Part shown: piece after piece, positions 46,174-54,746 of the stretch
Numbering within the stretch: the stretch's first letter is position 1
Layout of the letters: the number at the start of each line of letters is the position of its first letter
Assembly (NCBI GenBank): GCA_942493265.1
Contig: OW818688.1
Coordinates: 3,658,001-3,722,000 of the forward strand
Reading direction: 5' to 3'
Source: UBA12481 sp942493265
GTDB lineage: Bacteria; Bacteroidota; Bacteroidia; Bacteroidales; UBA12481
DNA: 64,000 bases
Notes under the pieces: model-generated
Seen by the model: only the letters and a program-made list of their open reading frames with translations
Told to the model about the DNA's origin: nothing
Databases searched by the model: none
Translations under genes and position numbers: made by a program

Positions 46174-47460
46174 ATGAAAACATTTATTTTTGTAACACTG
46201 GTTATATGCAACCTGCTGACTGTTAATGGTCTGCAGGCACAGCAGTCAGGTCTGGCTTCGGAGGAGCTGACCCAACTGATTTTTGATAAAAAATTCAAGG
46301 AAGCCGTCATTCTGGGCAACCAGGAATTAACAGGGGATTCCCTCAATCCCCAGGTTTATTATTGCTTAGGACTGGCTTACAGCAACCTGAATCAATTCAG
46401 GAAGGCCTGCACCGCCTTTGAAAAATCAGATGCACTGGCACCGGGCAACAAATCACTGCTTCTGAACCTGGCCGATAGTTATGCCGAAGTGGCGGATTTA
46501 GCTGCTGCAGAGATTATTATCAAGGATCTTCTCAAAACGGATTCAACGGATACTTTTGTATGGCTGCAGCTCGCCCAGGTATATCAGCGTCAGTCAAAAA
46601 CCGATGAAGCTGCAGGAATTTACCTCAGACTCTGGACTGAAGATTCAACAAATATCTGGTATCCACGACAGGTTGGGTCCATCCTGGCCCGGAACGAAAG
46701 ATATAAGGAAGCCGTGCCTTTTCTGGAGGCTGTGGTTGAAGCTGACAGTACTGATCAGGGGTCCTACCTGCGTCTGGGACAGGCTTATATCAACCTGAAA
46801 GCCTATTCAAAAATTCCGGTTCTCGACAAGGCAATCCGGCAGGATTCAATGCAACCGGTATTACACCGGTATCGTGGCGGCTTACGCCTGGGGGCGGGTG
46901 AGTTTCCCCTGGCGGAAACGGACCTGCAAAGCGCGTTAATGCTGGGCGATACCACGGCATTTACCTGCCGGCATCTGGGACTCAGCCAGTTTCATCAATC
47001 CAAATATGAGGAAGCACTCGTTGCTTTTGCCAAAACCGTTCAGCTGGATTCCCTGGATATCGAAGCCTGGTATTATCTGGGCTTCTGTTATAAGTGGATC
47101 GACAGCATCCCCAAAGGAATTGAATGCCTGAACCAGGCTCTCCGGGTAGCCATACCTCCTTCAACAGCATCCATTTACAGTGGTCTGGGATTGTTTTATA
47201 ATATCAAGAGGGATCTCAAAAACTCCATGATTTACTACAAAAAGGCGCTTGAGTATAATCCGGCCGATGCTTATCCATTGTCGCAGCTGGGGCTGCTGGT
47301 TGAGCAAACAACCAGGGATAAGGAATTGGCCAAAGAGTATTATGAGCGTTTTTTGCGGGAATATACCGGGACTGACCGGACACTAATCAATTATGTAAAG
47401 CATAGGGTACAGATTATAAACGAAAGCCTATTCATGGAGGGTAAAATCAAAAAGAAATAG
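46174..47460 (+). CDS. Secreted tetratricopeptide-repeat protein
   Basis: A 428-residue protein with a signal peptide (1-22, ending LQAQ) and about ten TPR units covering almost the entire chain (for example PQVYYCLGLAYSNLNQFRKA, FVWLQLAQVYQRQSKTDEA). TPRs serve protein contacts, so no enzymatic role is seen. It begins 2 bases after ggt and is followed by a PlsC-like gene at 15 bases, so it belongs to that transcription unit. Confidence 0.85.
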   Translation: MKTFIFVTLVICNLLTVNGLQAQQSGLASEELTQLIFDKKFKEAVILGNQELTGDSLNPQVYYCLGLAYSNLNQFRKACTAFEKSDALAPGNKSLLLNLADSYAEVADLAAAEIIIKDLLKTDSTDTFVWLQLAQVYQRQSKTDEAAGIYLRLWTEDSTNIWYPRQVGSILARNERYKEAVPFLEAVVEADSTDQGSYLRLGQAYINLKAYSKIPVLDKAIRQDSMQPVLHRYRGGLRLGAGEFPLAETDLQSALMLGDTTAFTCRHLGLSQFHQSKYEEALVAFAKTVQLDSLDIEAWYYLGFCYKWIDSIPKGIECLNQALRVAIPPSTASIYSGLGLFYNIKRDLKNSMIYYKKALEYNPADAYPLSQLGLLVEQTTRDKELAKEYYERFLREYTGTDRTLINYVKHRVQIINESLFMEGKIKKK

Positions 47461-47475
47461 CATTTTTGAATCCTC

Positions 47476-48036
47476 ATGAGATCTGTATTGCAAAAACTGC
47501 TGGCAAAGGTTTGTCTGCTCATTACCGGGTGGAAACTCGAAGGCGAAATCCCTGATCTGCGAAAATGTGTGATTATAGGTGCTCCTCATACGAGTAACTG
47601 GGATTTTTTCTTTGGCATGGTATATAAGCTCTATTACGGATTAAATATCCATTTCCTGATCAAGAAGGAACTTTTCAGATTCCCCTTTCATTGGGTTTTC
47701 CATTGGATCGGAGGAATCCCGGTTGATCGCCGTAAACATGATAACCTGGTTGAGCATCTGAGCGAAAAAATCTTAAAATCCGAAGATTTTTACCTGGCCA
47801 TTGCCCCCGAAGGGTCCAGAAAGGAAGTAAGAGTTTGGAAAAGAGGATTTTACCATATCGCCAGGAAGGCTGGAGTCCCGATTGTTCTGGGTTATATGGA
47901 TTACCGGAGAAAGGTGGTCGGGGTTGGACCGGTTTTCTATCCGGGTACTGACATCGAGAAGGATATGAAAGAGATTGCCCGGTTTTACTCAACAATCACA
48001 GCCAAATACCCCGGAAATTTCTATTTGCCTGCGTAG
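47476..48036 (+). CDS. PlsC-like 1-acylglycerophosphate acyltransferase family protein
   Basis: A 186-residue acyltransferase with the HX4D motif at H38-D43 (PHTSNWD) and the PEG motif at 111-113 (IAPEGSRK), with a hydrophobic stretch between. It is shorter than E. coli PlsC (245) and lacks an obvious N-terminal membrane helix. The family transfers acyl groups to glycerolipids or to other lipids; the substrate is unknown. Its last 16 bases overlap the stop of the convergent oxidoreductase gene. Confidence 0.85.
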   Translation: MRSVLQKLLAKVCLLITGWKLEGEIPDLRKCVIIGAPHTSNWDFFFGMVYKLYYGLNIHFLIKKELFRFPFHWVFHWIGGIPVDRRKHDNLVEHLSEKILKSEDFYLAIAPEGSRKEVRVWKRGFYHIARKAGVPIVLGYMDYRRKVVGVGPVFYPGTDIEKDMKEIARFYSTITAKYPGNFYLPA

Positions 48037-50963
48037 GGACGCAGTGCATCATGCAGGATTTCAACGGGATGCAGGGCGGTGCGACCGGTTCCGTCGAGAA
48101 TCTGGTGCCGGCACGAGGTGCCGGATGTACAAATGATCACATCCGGGTCGGCGTTCCTGACTGCCGGAAACAATACCATTTCACCAATCTTCATAGAAAG
48201 ATCGTAATGCTCTTTCTCATATCCGAAAGCACCTGCCATGCCGCAGCAGCCGGAAGGGATCTCTGAACAATCGTAATTTACCGGAAAGTTCAGCACATAA
48301 AGCGTTGATGCTGTTGAGGCCAAAGCCTTTTGCTGACAGTGTCCGTGAAGGATAACTTTATGTTTTTCGGTGGTAAAGTCATCCGGTGAAATTCTTCCGG
48401 CTTTCATTTCCCGTTCCAGAAATTCATCTATCAGCAAGGCATTCCTGCCTAATCGTATCGCCTCCTGCCTCAGGTCATTACCCACCAGGTCAGGAAACTC
48501 ATCCCGGAATCCCAGTATGGCAGACGGCTCAATGCCGATCAGCGGATGCTCCTCGCTGACCAGGTTACGGTAAAGGTTTACATTCAGCCGTGCAATCGAT
48601 CCGGCTTTCCGCAATAAACCCTTGGAAAGGAAGGTTCTGCCGCTGATCGTTTTGCCTGCAATTTTAACCTGATAGCCCAGCGCTGTGAGGAGTTTTATTG
48701 CCTTGATACCGATCCCGGCATCCTGGTAATCGGTGAATTCATCTGCATAGAGGTAAACAAAACCTTTTGGATTCTTACCGGATGCATTTATGGTTAATAA
48801 GTTACGGTTAATCCACTGGGTGAGGGATTCCTTTGCCAGCAACGGCATGGAACGGTTGGGGTGGAATCCGGCGATCCGTTTGAACGTACCTGAAAACGGT
48901 GCTTTTTGCATGAAAGAATTCACCAGACCAGAGAACGGTTGCGTAAAACGGTATAATAAGGGCAAATAAGCAATTAGTCGGGTTCGGGGGCTCAGAGCAT
49001 GGTCGTCATACCAATGCTGCAGAAATTCGGCCTTTAATTTGGCCATATCAACGCTCGACGGGCATTCCGACTTGCAGGCCTTGCAGGAAAGGCATAAATC
49101 AAGGATATCAAATATCTCCTGATGATTGAATGGATTTTTTGAGCCTGGTTTCACCAGAAATTCACGGAGAATATTTGCCCGGGCCCGGGTGGTATTTTTT
49201 TCGTCATGGGAAGCCTGATAGGACGGGCACATGGCTCCTCCGGCTTCGGGTGACTTTCTGCAGTCGCCGCTGCCATTGCATTTTTCGGCCGCTCTCACCA
49301 CGCCCATTGAAGCGGAGAAATCCTGGTATGTGATAATTTCCGGAGTGGGAATACCCGGTTCATTCCTCAGGAATTTATCCATGGGGGGAGCTTCTGTGAT
49401 TTTGCCCGGATTGAACAGGTTATGCGGATCAAAAACGGCTTTTATTCTTTTGATCAGCTGGTAATTATGATCCCCAAGCAACAGTGGGATCATAGCAGCC
49501 CTGAGGCGGCCGTCGCCATGCTCACCACTCAGGGATCCCCGGTATTTTTTTACGATCGGCAGGGTTTCAGCTGCGATTATTTTAAAACGCTCAACATCTG
49601 CCGGATCCTTGAGATTCAGCACAGGCCTGAGATGAAGCTCACCTGTGCCTACGTGGGCGTGGTACACGCAAGTCATTCCGTGTTTGGCGAATAACTCCTC
49701 CATTTCAAGAATATATTCCGTTTGCCGGGCAACCGGAACGGCAATATCTTCAATAACCGTAACTGATTTCTGATCACCCCGGATATTAGCCAGCGAGCCC
49801 AGTCCGGCTTTTCTCAGATCCCATACTTTTCGGATATCCGGCCCGTAAATCACCGGATAGGCATATCCAAGTCCGCTGGTTGCCAAATCTTTAATGGTTT
49901 CATTAACCTTAATATCCAGTTCTTCCAATGATTTCTCCGCAAATTCGATGATCAGAATGGTGCGGGGTTCACCGATCAGAAAAAACCGGTTGGCCTGCTG
50001 GGTATGGTTGGTTTTGGTACAATCGAGAACGATGTGGTCCATTAATTCCACGGCAGTGGGAGAGTGCCGGAGTGCAACCAGGTTGGCGTTCAGCGATTCT
50101 GTCAGGGATGAAAAATGGGCACAGACCAGAGCCTTATGAGCTGGTGGTAATTCTGTCAGATTGATTTTTATGGCTGTAAAGAATACCAGGGTTCCTTCAG
50201 ATCCCCCCAGTAACTTGCATAAATTGAATGGTTTAGCCCCGGAAACGAATGGTTCGGTATCAAGCAGGAGATCAAGTGCATAGCCCGAATTTCTTCTGGG
50301 CACCTCCGGATCCGGATACCCGTCACGTATTTCAGTCCGGTTGACCGGATCGCTGATGATTTGATTGATTTCCTGATATATTCTGTTCTCGAGACTGGTG
50401 CCGTTACATTTCAGGTTAAAATCCTCACGGTTCAGACTGGTGAATTCAGCAGTTGAGCCATCACTCAGAACAGCCTGTACAGCAAGAGTATGATCGCGGG
50501 TACTTCCATAAACCAATGAATGCAGTCCGCAGGCATTATTTCCCAACATTCCGCCGATCATGCACCGGTTTGCCGTACTGGTTTCAGGTGCAAAAAACAG
50601 TTTCTCGCCGAGCAATTTCCGGTTCAGCTCATCCAGCACCACCCCGGGTTCCACCCAGGCATAATGTTCTGCGGCATTCACCTCGATCACCCGGTTCATA
50701 TACCTGGATACATCCACCACAATTCCGGGTCCCACTACCTGTCCGGCCAGTGATGTACCTGCAGTGCGCGGAATAAGGGTTAAGCCGTTATCGCGGGCAA
50801 ACCCGACCAGTTTAATGATATCAGATGAATTTCTGGGGTACGCAACAGCGGCAGGGATTTCGCGATAGATGGAAGCATCTGTTGCATAAATGGTTTTGGT
50901 AAGTGTATCCCAAAATAAGTCGCCTTCAAGGTTTGAAGCCAGTCTGCCAAATGCTTGTTCCAT
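48021..50963 (-). CDS. FAD-binding and Fe-S oxidoreductase (YdiJ/D-2-hydroxyacid dehydrogenase type)
   Basis: A 980-residue fused enzyme. An N-terminal PCMH-type FAD domain (PRTAGTSLAGQVVGPGIVVD near 60-80) is followed by the FAD-linked oxidase C-terminal domain with VYHAHVGTGELHLRP and SLSGEHGDGR. Two ferredoxin-type clusters come next (CNGSGDCRKSP...MCPSYQ and CLSCKACKSECPSS), then a cysteine-rich CCG heterodisulfide-type domain (HGHCQQKAL... SGCCGMAGAFGYE). Such enzymes oxidise D-lactate, D-2-hydroxyglutarate or similar acids. The exact substrate is not visible. It is transcribed alone, with a 213-base gap to mdh. Confidence 0.88.
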   Translation of the reverse strand: MEQAFGRLASNLEGDLFWDTLTKTIYATDASIYREIPAAVAYPRNSSDIIKLVGFARDNGLTLIPRTAGTSLAGQVVGPGIVVDVSRYMNRVIEVNAAEHYAWVEPGVVLDELNRKLLGEKLFFAPETSTANRCMIGGMLGNNACGLHSLVYGSTRDHTLAVQAVLSDGSTAEFTSLNREDFNLKCNGTSLENRIYQEINQIISDPVNRTEIRDGYPDPEVPRRNSGYALDLLLDTEPFVSGAKPFNLCKLLGGSEGTLVFFTAIKINLTELPPAHKALVCAHFSSLTESLNANLVALRHSPTAVELMDHIVLDCTKTNHTQQANRFFLIGEPRTILIIEFAEKSLEELDIKVNETIKDLATSGLGYAYPVIYGPDIRKVWDLRKAGLGSLANIRGDQKSVTVIEDIAVPVARQTEYILEMEELFAKHGMTCVYHAHVGTGELHLRPVLNLKDPADVERFKIIAAETLPIVKKYRGSLSGEHGDGRLRAAMIPLLLGDHNYQLIKRIKAVFDPHNLFNPGKITEAPPMDKFLRNEPGIPTPEIITYQDFSASMGVVRAAEKCNGSGDCRKSPEAGGAMCPSYQASHDEKNTTRARANILREFLVKPGSKNPFNHQEIFDILDLCLSCKACKSECPSSVDMAKLKAEFLQHWYDDHALSPRTRLIAYLPLLYRFTQPFSGLVNSFMQKAPFSGTFKRIAGFHPNRSMPLLAKESLTQWINRNLLTINASGKNPKGFVYLYADEFTDYQDAGIGIKAIKLLTALGYQVKIAGKTISGRTFLSKGLLRKAGSIARLNVNLYRNLVSEEHPLIGIEPSAILGFRDEFPDLVGNDLRQEAIRLGRNALLIDEFLEREMKAGRISPDDFTTEKHKVILHGHCQQKALASTASTLYVLNFPVNYDCSEIPSGCCGMAGAFGYEKEHYDLSMKIGEMVLFPAVRNADPDVIICTSGTSCRHQILDGTGRTALHPVEILHDALRPYAGK

Positions 50964-51100
50964 CAGAGATGGTTAATTGTTTGTGCGGTAAAAATAGGAA
51001 GATCCGCGTGAATGGATGGCAATTACCAGTTTATTGCCCAAAAGATTATTCAAATGGACAGTTGCTGATTTCTGAAGCTTATGGAGTTTTGCACCATGCA

Positions 51101-51130
51101 AAAGGCCAGGATATTGCTATCCTGGCCTTT
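51101..51130 (-). terminator. Terminator after mdh
   Basis: A 13-base-pair stem (51101-51113 with 51118-51130) with a 4-base loop and a TTTT end on the minus strand lies about 47 bases after the mdh stop. It closes the TCA operon. Confidence 0.75.
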
Positions 51131-51176
51131 CCATTGAGTGTGTCTGAATCAAGCCTTGAACGCTGATTCCGGCTCT

Positions 51177-52118
51177 TTAAAATAGTTTCATCTCATCAAG
51201 AACATCCATGGTTAGTTTCACAGACCTTGCTGATTCAACCAGCAATTTCTTTTCATCCTCATCAAGATTGAGGGTAATGATCCGCTCAATACCATTTTTC
51301 CCTATGATACACGGTACACCCAGATAGATGTCGTTTAAGCCGTATTCGCCATCAACATAGGCACATACAGGAAACACACGGTGCTGGTCGCGCACGATGG
51401 CATCAACCATGGCTGCAACTGCAGCACCCGGTGCGTACCAGGCCGAAGTTCCCATCAGGTTAACCAGCTCGCCACCTCCCTTACGGGTGCGTTCAATAAT
51501 TTTATCCAGAACGTCATCGCCCAATAGGTCTGTTACCGGAATACCCGATACGGAGGTATATCTCTTTAGAGGAACCATTGTATCCCCGTGACTTCCAAGC
51601 AAGAGGGCATGAATATCTTTCGGCGAAACATTCAGGGCTTCAGCCAGGAATGCCTTGTAACGGCCGGTATCAAGAACGCCTGCCATCCCAAAGACCTTAT
51701 TAGGAGCTTTGTTGGCAGCCAGATAGGCAGCATAGGTCATAACATCCAATGGGTTGGATACTACAATGATAATGGCGTCAGGCGAGTATTTAACAGCTTT
51801 CTCGGTAACTTCCTTTACGATTACTGCATTAGTTTTTATCAGGTCATCACGCGACATGCCAGGTTTACGGGGAATTCCGGCTGTAATCACGATCACTGAT
51901 GAATTTCGGGTTCTCAGGTAATCATTGGTGACACCTACAACCCTCGCATCGAAATTCAGGATAGATGAGGTCTGCCACATGTCGAGGGCTTTACCTTCAG
52001 CGGTGCCCTCCTTAACATCAACGATAACCACTTCCTTGGCCAGATCCTTTCTGGCAATTTCATGCGCTACGGTGGCTCCGACATTTCCGGCACCGATAAT
52101 TGTTATTCTTCTGTCCAT
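51177..52118 (-). CDS. mdh: Malate dehydrogenase (LDH-like)
   Basis: A 313-residue NAD-dependent enzyme. The dinucleotide loop is GAGNVGATVAHEIA near residue 8, the substrate arginines lie in TAGIPRKPGMSRDDL, and the catalytic histidine is in LLLGSHGDTMVP. It interconverts malate and oxaloacetate. It is the last gene of the TCA block, 25 bases after citrate synthase. Confidence 0.95.
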   Translation of the reverse strand: MDRRITIIGAGNVGATVAHEIARKDLAKEVVIVDVKEGTAEGKALDMWQTSSILNFDARVVGVTNDYLRTRNSSVIVITAGIPRKPGMSRDDLIKTNAVIVKEVTEKAVKYSPDAIIIVVSNPLDVMTYAAYLAANKAPNKVFGMAGVLDTGRYKAFLAEALNVSPKDIHALLLGSHGDTMVPLKRYTSVSGIPVTDLLGDDVLDKIIERTRKGGGELVNLMGTSAWYAPGAAVAAMVDAIVRDQHRVFPVCAYVDGEYGLNDIYLGVPCIIGKNGIERIITLNLDEDEKKLLVESARSVKLTMDVLDEMKLF

Positions 52119-52143
52119 ATAAATTAGATAGTTAGGTTTAAAA

Positions 52144-53466
52144 TTAGAATTTCACCGGCGAATCAATGCCCGCTTTTTCGATGAACCAGCGGGTATTCTG
52201 GGAACTCGGCCGTTCAAGCGGTAATCCGTAAACACGGTCCCAAACCAGCGATGCGAGTACACCCAAAGCCCGGGAAACGGCAAAAAGCACCGTATAGAAT
52301 TCATATTCCTTTATGCCATAATGCACCAGAATAGCTCCGGAGTGGGCATCAACATTGGGCCATGGATTCTTGATCTTTCCAACGGTACCGAGAATCGGTG
52401 GAACTACTTCATATATCCTGCTGATCACCTTAAAGAGAGGATCGTTGGGAAGATATTTGAGGCAGAATTCGCGCTGGGCGATATAGCGGGGGTCGGTTTT
52501 TCTCAGCACGGCATGTCCGTATCCGGGAACCACACGACCATCTGCAAGCGTTTTACGAACGTAATCGGATATTTGCTCCTTTGAGGGGTCTTCAGTTCCG
52601 ATTTCCTTCATCATGTCAAAAACCCATTTGATAACTTCCTGATTGGCAAGACCATGCAATGGACCGGCCAACCCAAGCATTCCTGCTGCATAAGCCTGAT
52701 ACGGAGAGGCAAGCGCCGAGCCTACCAGGTGAGTGGTATGTGCGCTGACGTTACCGCCTTCATGATCGGCATGAATGGTCATGTATAAACGAAACAGTTT
52801 TTTAACCTCGTCATTGTCGTAGCCCATCATGTGTGCCAGGTTACCTGCCCAGTCCAGATCGGAATCGGGTTCGATATGGCGGCCGTTATGATAGGTGTGA
52901 CGATAAACATAGGCTGCGATCCGCGGAATCCTGGCAATCAGGTCCATAACGCCCTCATACGTTGAATCCCAATAGTCTTTTTTAGCTGCACCTGCCTCGT
53001 ATGCTTTCATGAACCTTGAACTTCCGGCCATGGCAACAATCGCGGTAACAAACTGATTCATAGGATGCGTATCACGGGGCAAAGCATCAATGACATCAAA
53101 AACATGCTTGGGAACATGTGCACGTTTAATCCATTCATTCTGAATATAATGAACATCTTCATTCGTTGGCATTTCATCCATCAGCATGAGATAAAACAGA
53201 CCTTCGGGAAGAGGTTCATCCTCCGGACTTAATTTGGGCAATGCTTCGCGCAATTCGGGGATGGTATAGCCTCTGAAACGGATACCTTCTTCGGGGTCAA
53301 GCTTTGACGTGCAGGTGAGTAATCCAACGATACCCTTCATACCCGACAAAACCTGGCCTATAGTAATTTCCCCGATCACTACATTGCCATATTCGTTCTT
53401 CAGTTTTTTAACGATTTCAGCTTTCGGAAGAGCCCGATCGATGAATTTTTTCTTGATCTGTCCCAT
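52144..53466 (-). CDS. gltA: Citrate synthase, mitochondrial-type
   Basis: A 440-residue enzyme joining acetyl-CoA and oxaloacetate. Active-site histidines lie in GPLHGLANQE and VPGYGHAVLR, with the aspartate in NVDAHSGAIL. The HADHEGGNVSAHTTHLVGSA stretch and overall length are like the eukaryotic/mitochondrial group, not the E. coli hexameric type. It starts 2 bases after icd. Confidence 0.94.
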   Translation of the reverse strand: MGQIKKKFIDRALPKAEIVKKLKNEYGNVVIGEITIGQVLSGMKGIVGLLTCTSKLDPEEGIRFRGYTIPELREALPKLSPEDEPLPEGLFYLMLMDEMPTNEDVHYIQNEWIKRAHVPKHVFDVIDALPRDTHPMNQFVTAIVAMAGSSRFMKAYEAGAAKKDYWDSTYEGVMDLIARIPRIAAYVYRHTYHNGRHIEPDSDLDWAGNLAHMMGYDNDEVKKLFRLYMTIHADHEGGNVSAHTTHLVGSALASPYQAYAAGMLGLAGPLHGLANQEVIKWVFDMMKEIGTEDPSKEQISDYVRKTLADGRVVPGYGHAVLRKTDPRYIAQREFCLKYLPNDPLFKVISRIYEVVPPILGTVGKIKNPWPNVDAHSGAILVHYGIKEYEFYTVLFAVSRALGVLASLVWDRVYGLPLERPSSQNTRWFIEKAGIDSPVKF

Positions 53467-53468
53467 AA

Positions 53469-54695
53469 TCAGGATGAGAATTTAGTATGTAATCTATTTT
53501 CCAGGGCTTCAAAGAAACCCTCTGTTGTAACATAATTTGCAGCGGTAACCTTTTCACCGTGAACCAGTATGGCAAGATCCTTAGTCATGGCGCCATTTTC
53601 AACTGTTTCAATGCAGCATTGCTCCAGCACCTCAGAGAACCTGATCAGTTCAGCATTCCCGTCAAGTTTACCCCTGAAGGCGAGTCCGCGGGTCCAGGCA
53701 AAAATGGAAGCAATCGGATTGGTTGACGTAGGTTTTCCCTGCTGATGCATCCGGTAGTGTCGGGTAACCGTTCCATGCGCTGCTTCGGCTTCCATGGTTT
53801 TACCGTCGGGAGTCACCAGTACAGAAGTCATCAAACCCAGAGAGCCAAAGCCCTGTGCAACAGTATCCGACTGAACATCACCATCATAATTCTTACAGGC
53901 CCACACATAACCGCCACTCCATTTTAAAGCTGCCGCAACCATATCATCAATCAGGCGATGCTCATAATGAATACCGGCAGCCAGAAATCTGCCAATGAAA
54001 TCCGATTGGTAAATTTCCTCGAAAATGTCCTTGAAGCGACCATCATAGGCCTTCAGGATGGTGTTTTTTGTTGACAGATATAATGGCCACTTTTTGTCGA
54101 GCGCCATATTAAAGCAGGAGTGGGCAAACCCTCTGATTGACTCATCCGTATTATACATGGCCAATGCAATGCCATCATCCTCAAAGTTAAACACTTCATG
54201 AACCTCCGGGCTCCCATCAGCAGGAGTAAAGGTAAGGGTCAGTTTTCCTTTGCCTTTGGTTCTGAAATCAGTTGCACGGTACTGATCACCATAGGCATGA
54301 CGGCCGATACAGATGGGCTGCGTCCATCCCGGAACCAGCCGGGGTATGGATTTGATCAGGATAGGCTCCCGAAAAACGGTTCCGCCGAGTATATTCCTGA
54401 TGGTGCCGTTTGGACTTTTCCACATTTTTTTCAGCCCGAATTCTTCAACGCGGGCTTCATCAGGTGTGATGGTGGCACATTTGATACCCACACCGGTCTT
54501 TTTAATCGCCTCAGCACAGTCAATTGTCACCTGATCGCCGGTCAGGTCCCGGTTTTCGATGCCTAAATCAAAATACTGTATATCAAGGTCTAAATAGGGT
54601 AAGATTAGCCTCTCTTTAATCATTTTCCAGATGATACGGGTCATTTCATCGCCGTCCATCTCAACAACAGGATTGACCACCCGGATTTTCGTCAT
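53469..54695 (-). CDS. icd: NADP isocitrate dehydrogenase, eukaryotic-like type
   Basis: A 408-residue dimeric-type enzyme beginning VVNPVVEMDGDEMTRIIW, with WKSPNGTIRN (substrate serine) and the GRHAYGDQYR and EAAHGTVTRHYR motifs. These are hallmarks of the eukaryotic-like NADP-IDH subfamily rather than E. coli Icd. It makes 2-oxoglutarate for glutamate synthesis. It lies 51 bases after aconitase and 2 bases before citrate synthase. Confidence 0.95.
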   Translation of the reverse strand: MTKIRVVNPVVEMDGDEMTRIIWKMIKERLILPYLDLDIQYFDLGIENRDLTGDQVTIDCAEAIKKTGVGIKCATITPDEARVEEFGLKKMWKSPNGTIRNILGGTVFREPILIKSIPRLVPGWTQPICIGRHAYGDQYRATDFRTKGKGKLTLTFTPADGSPEVHEVFNFEDDGIALAMYNTDESIRGFAHSCFNMALDKKWPLYLSTKNTILKAYDGRFKDIFEEIYQSDFIGRFLAAGIHYEHRLIDDMVAAALKWSGGYVWACKNYDGDVQSDTVAQGFGSLGLMTSVLVTPDGKTMEAEAAHGTVTRHYRMHQQGKPTSTNPIASIFAWTRGLAFRGKLDGNAELIRFSEVLEQCCIETVENGAMTKDLAILVHGEKVTAANYVTTEGFFEALENRLHTKFSS

Positions 54696-54746
54696 ACTTG
54701 GTAATGTTGAATAGTTTCTGTAAATATATAGATTTATATATATATA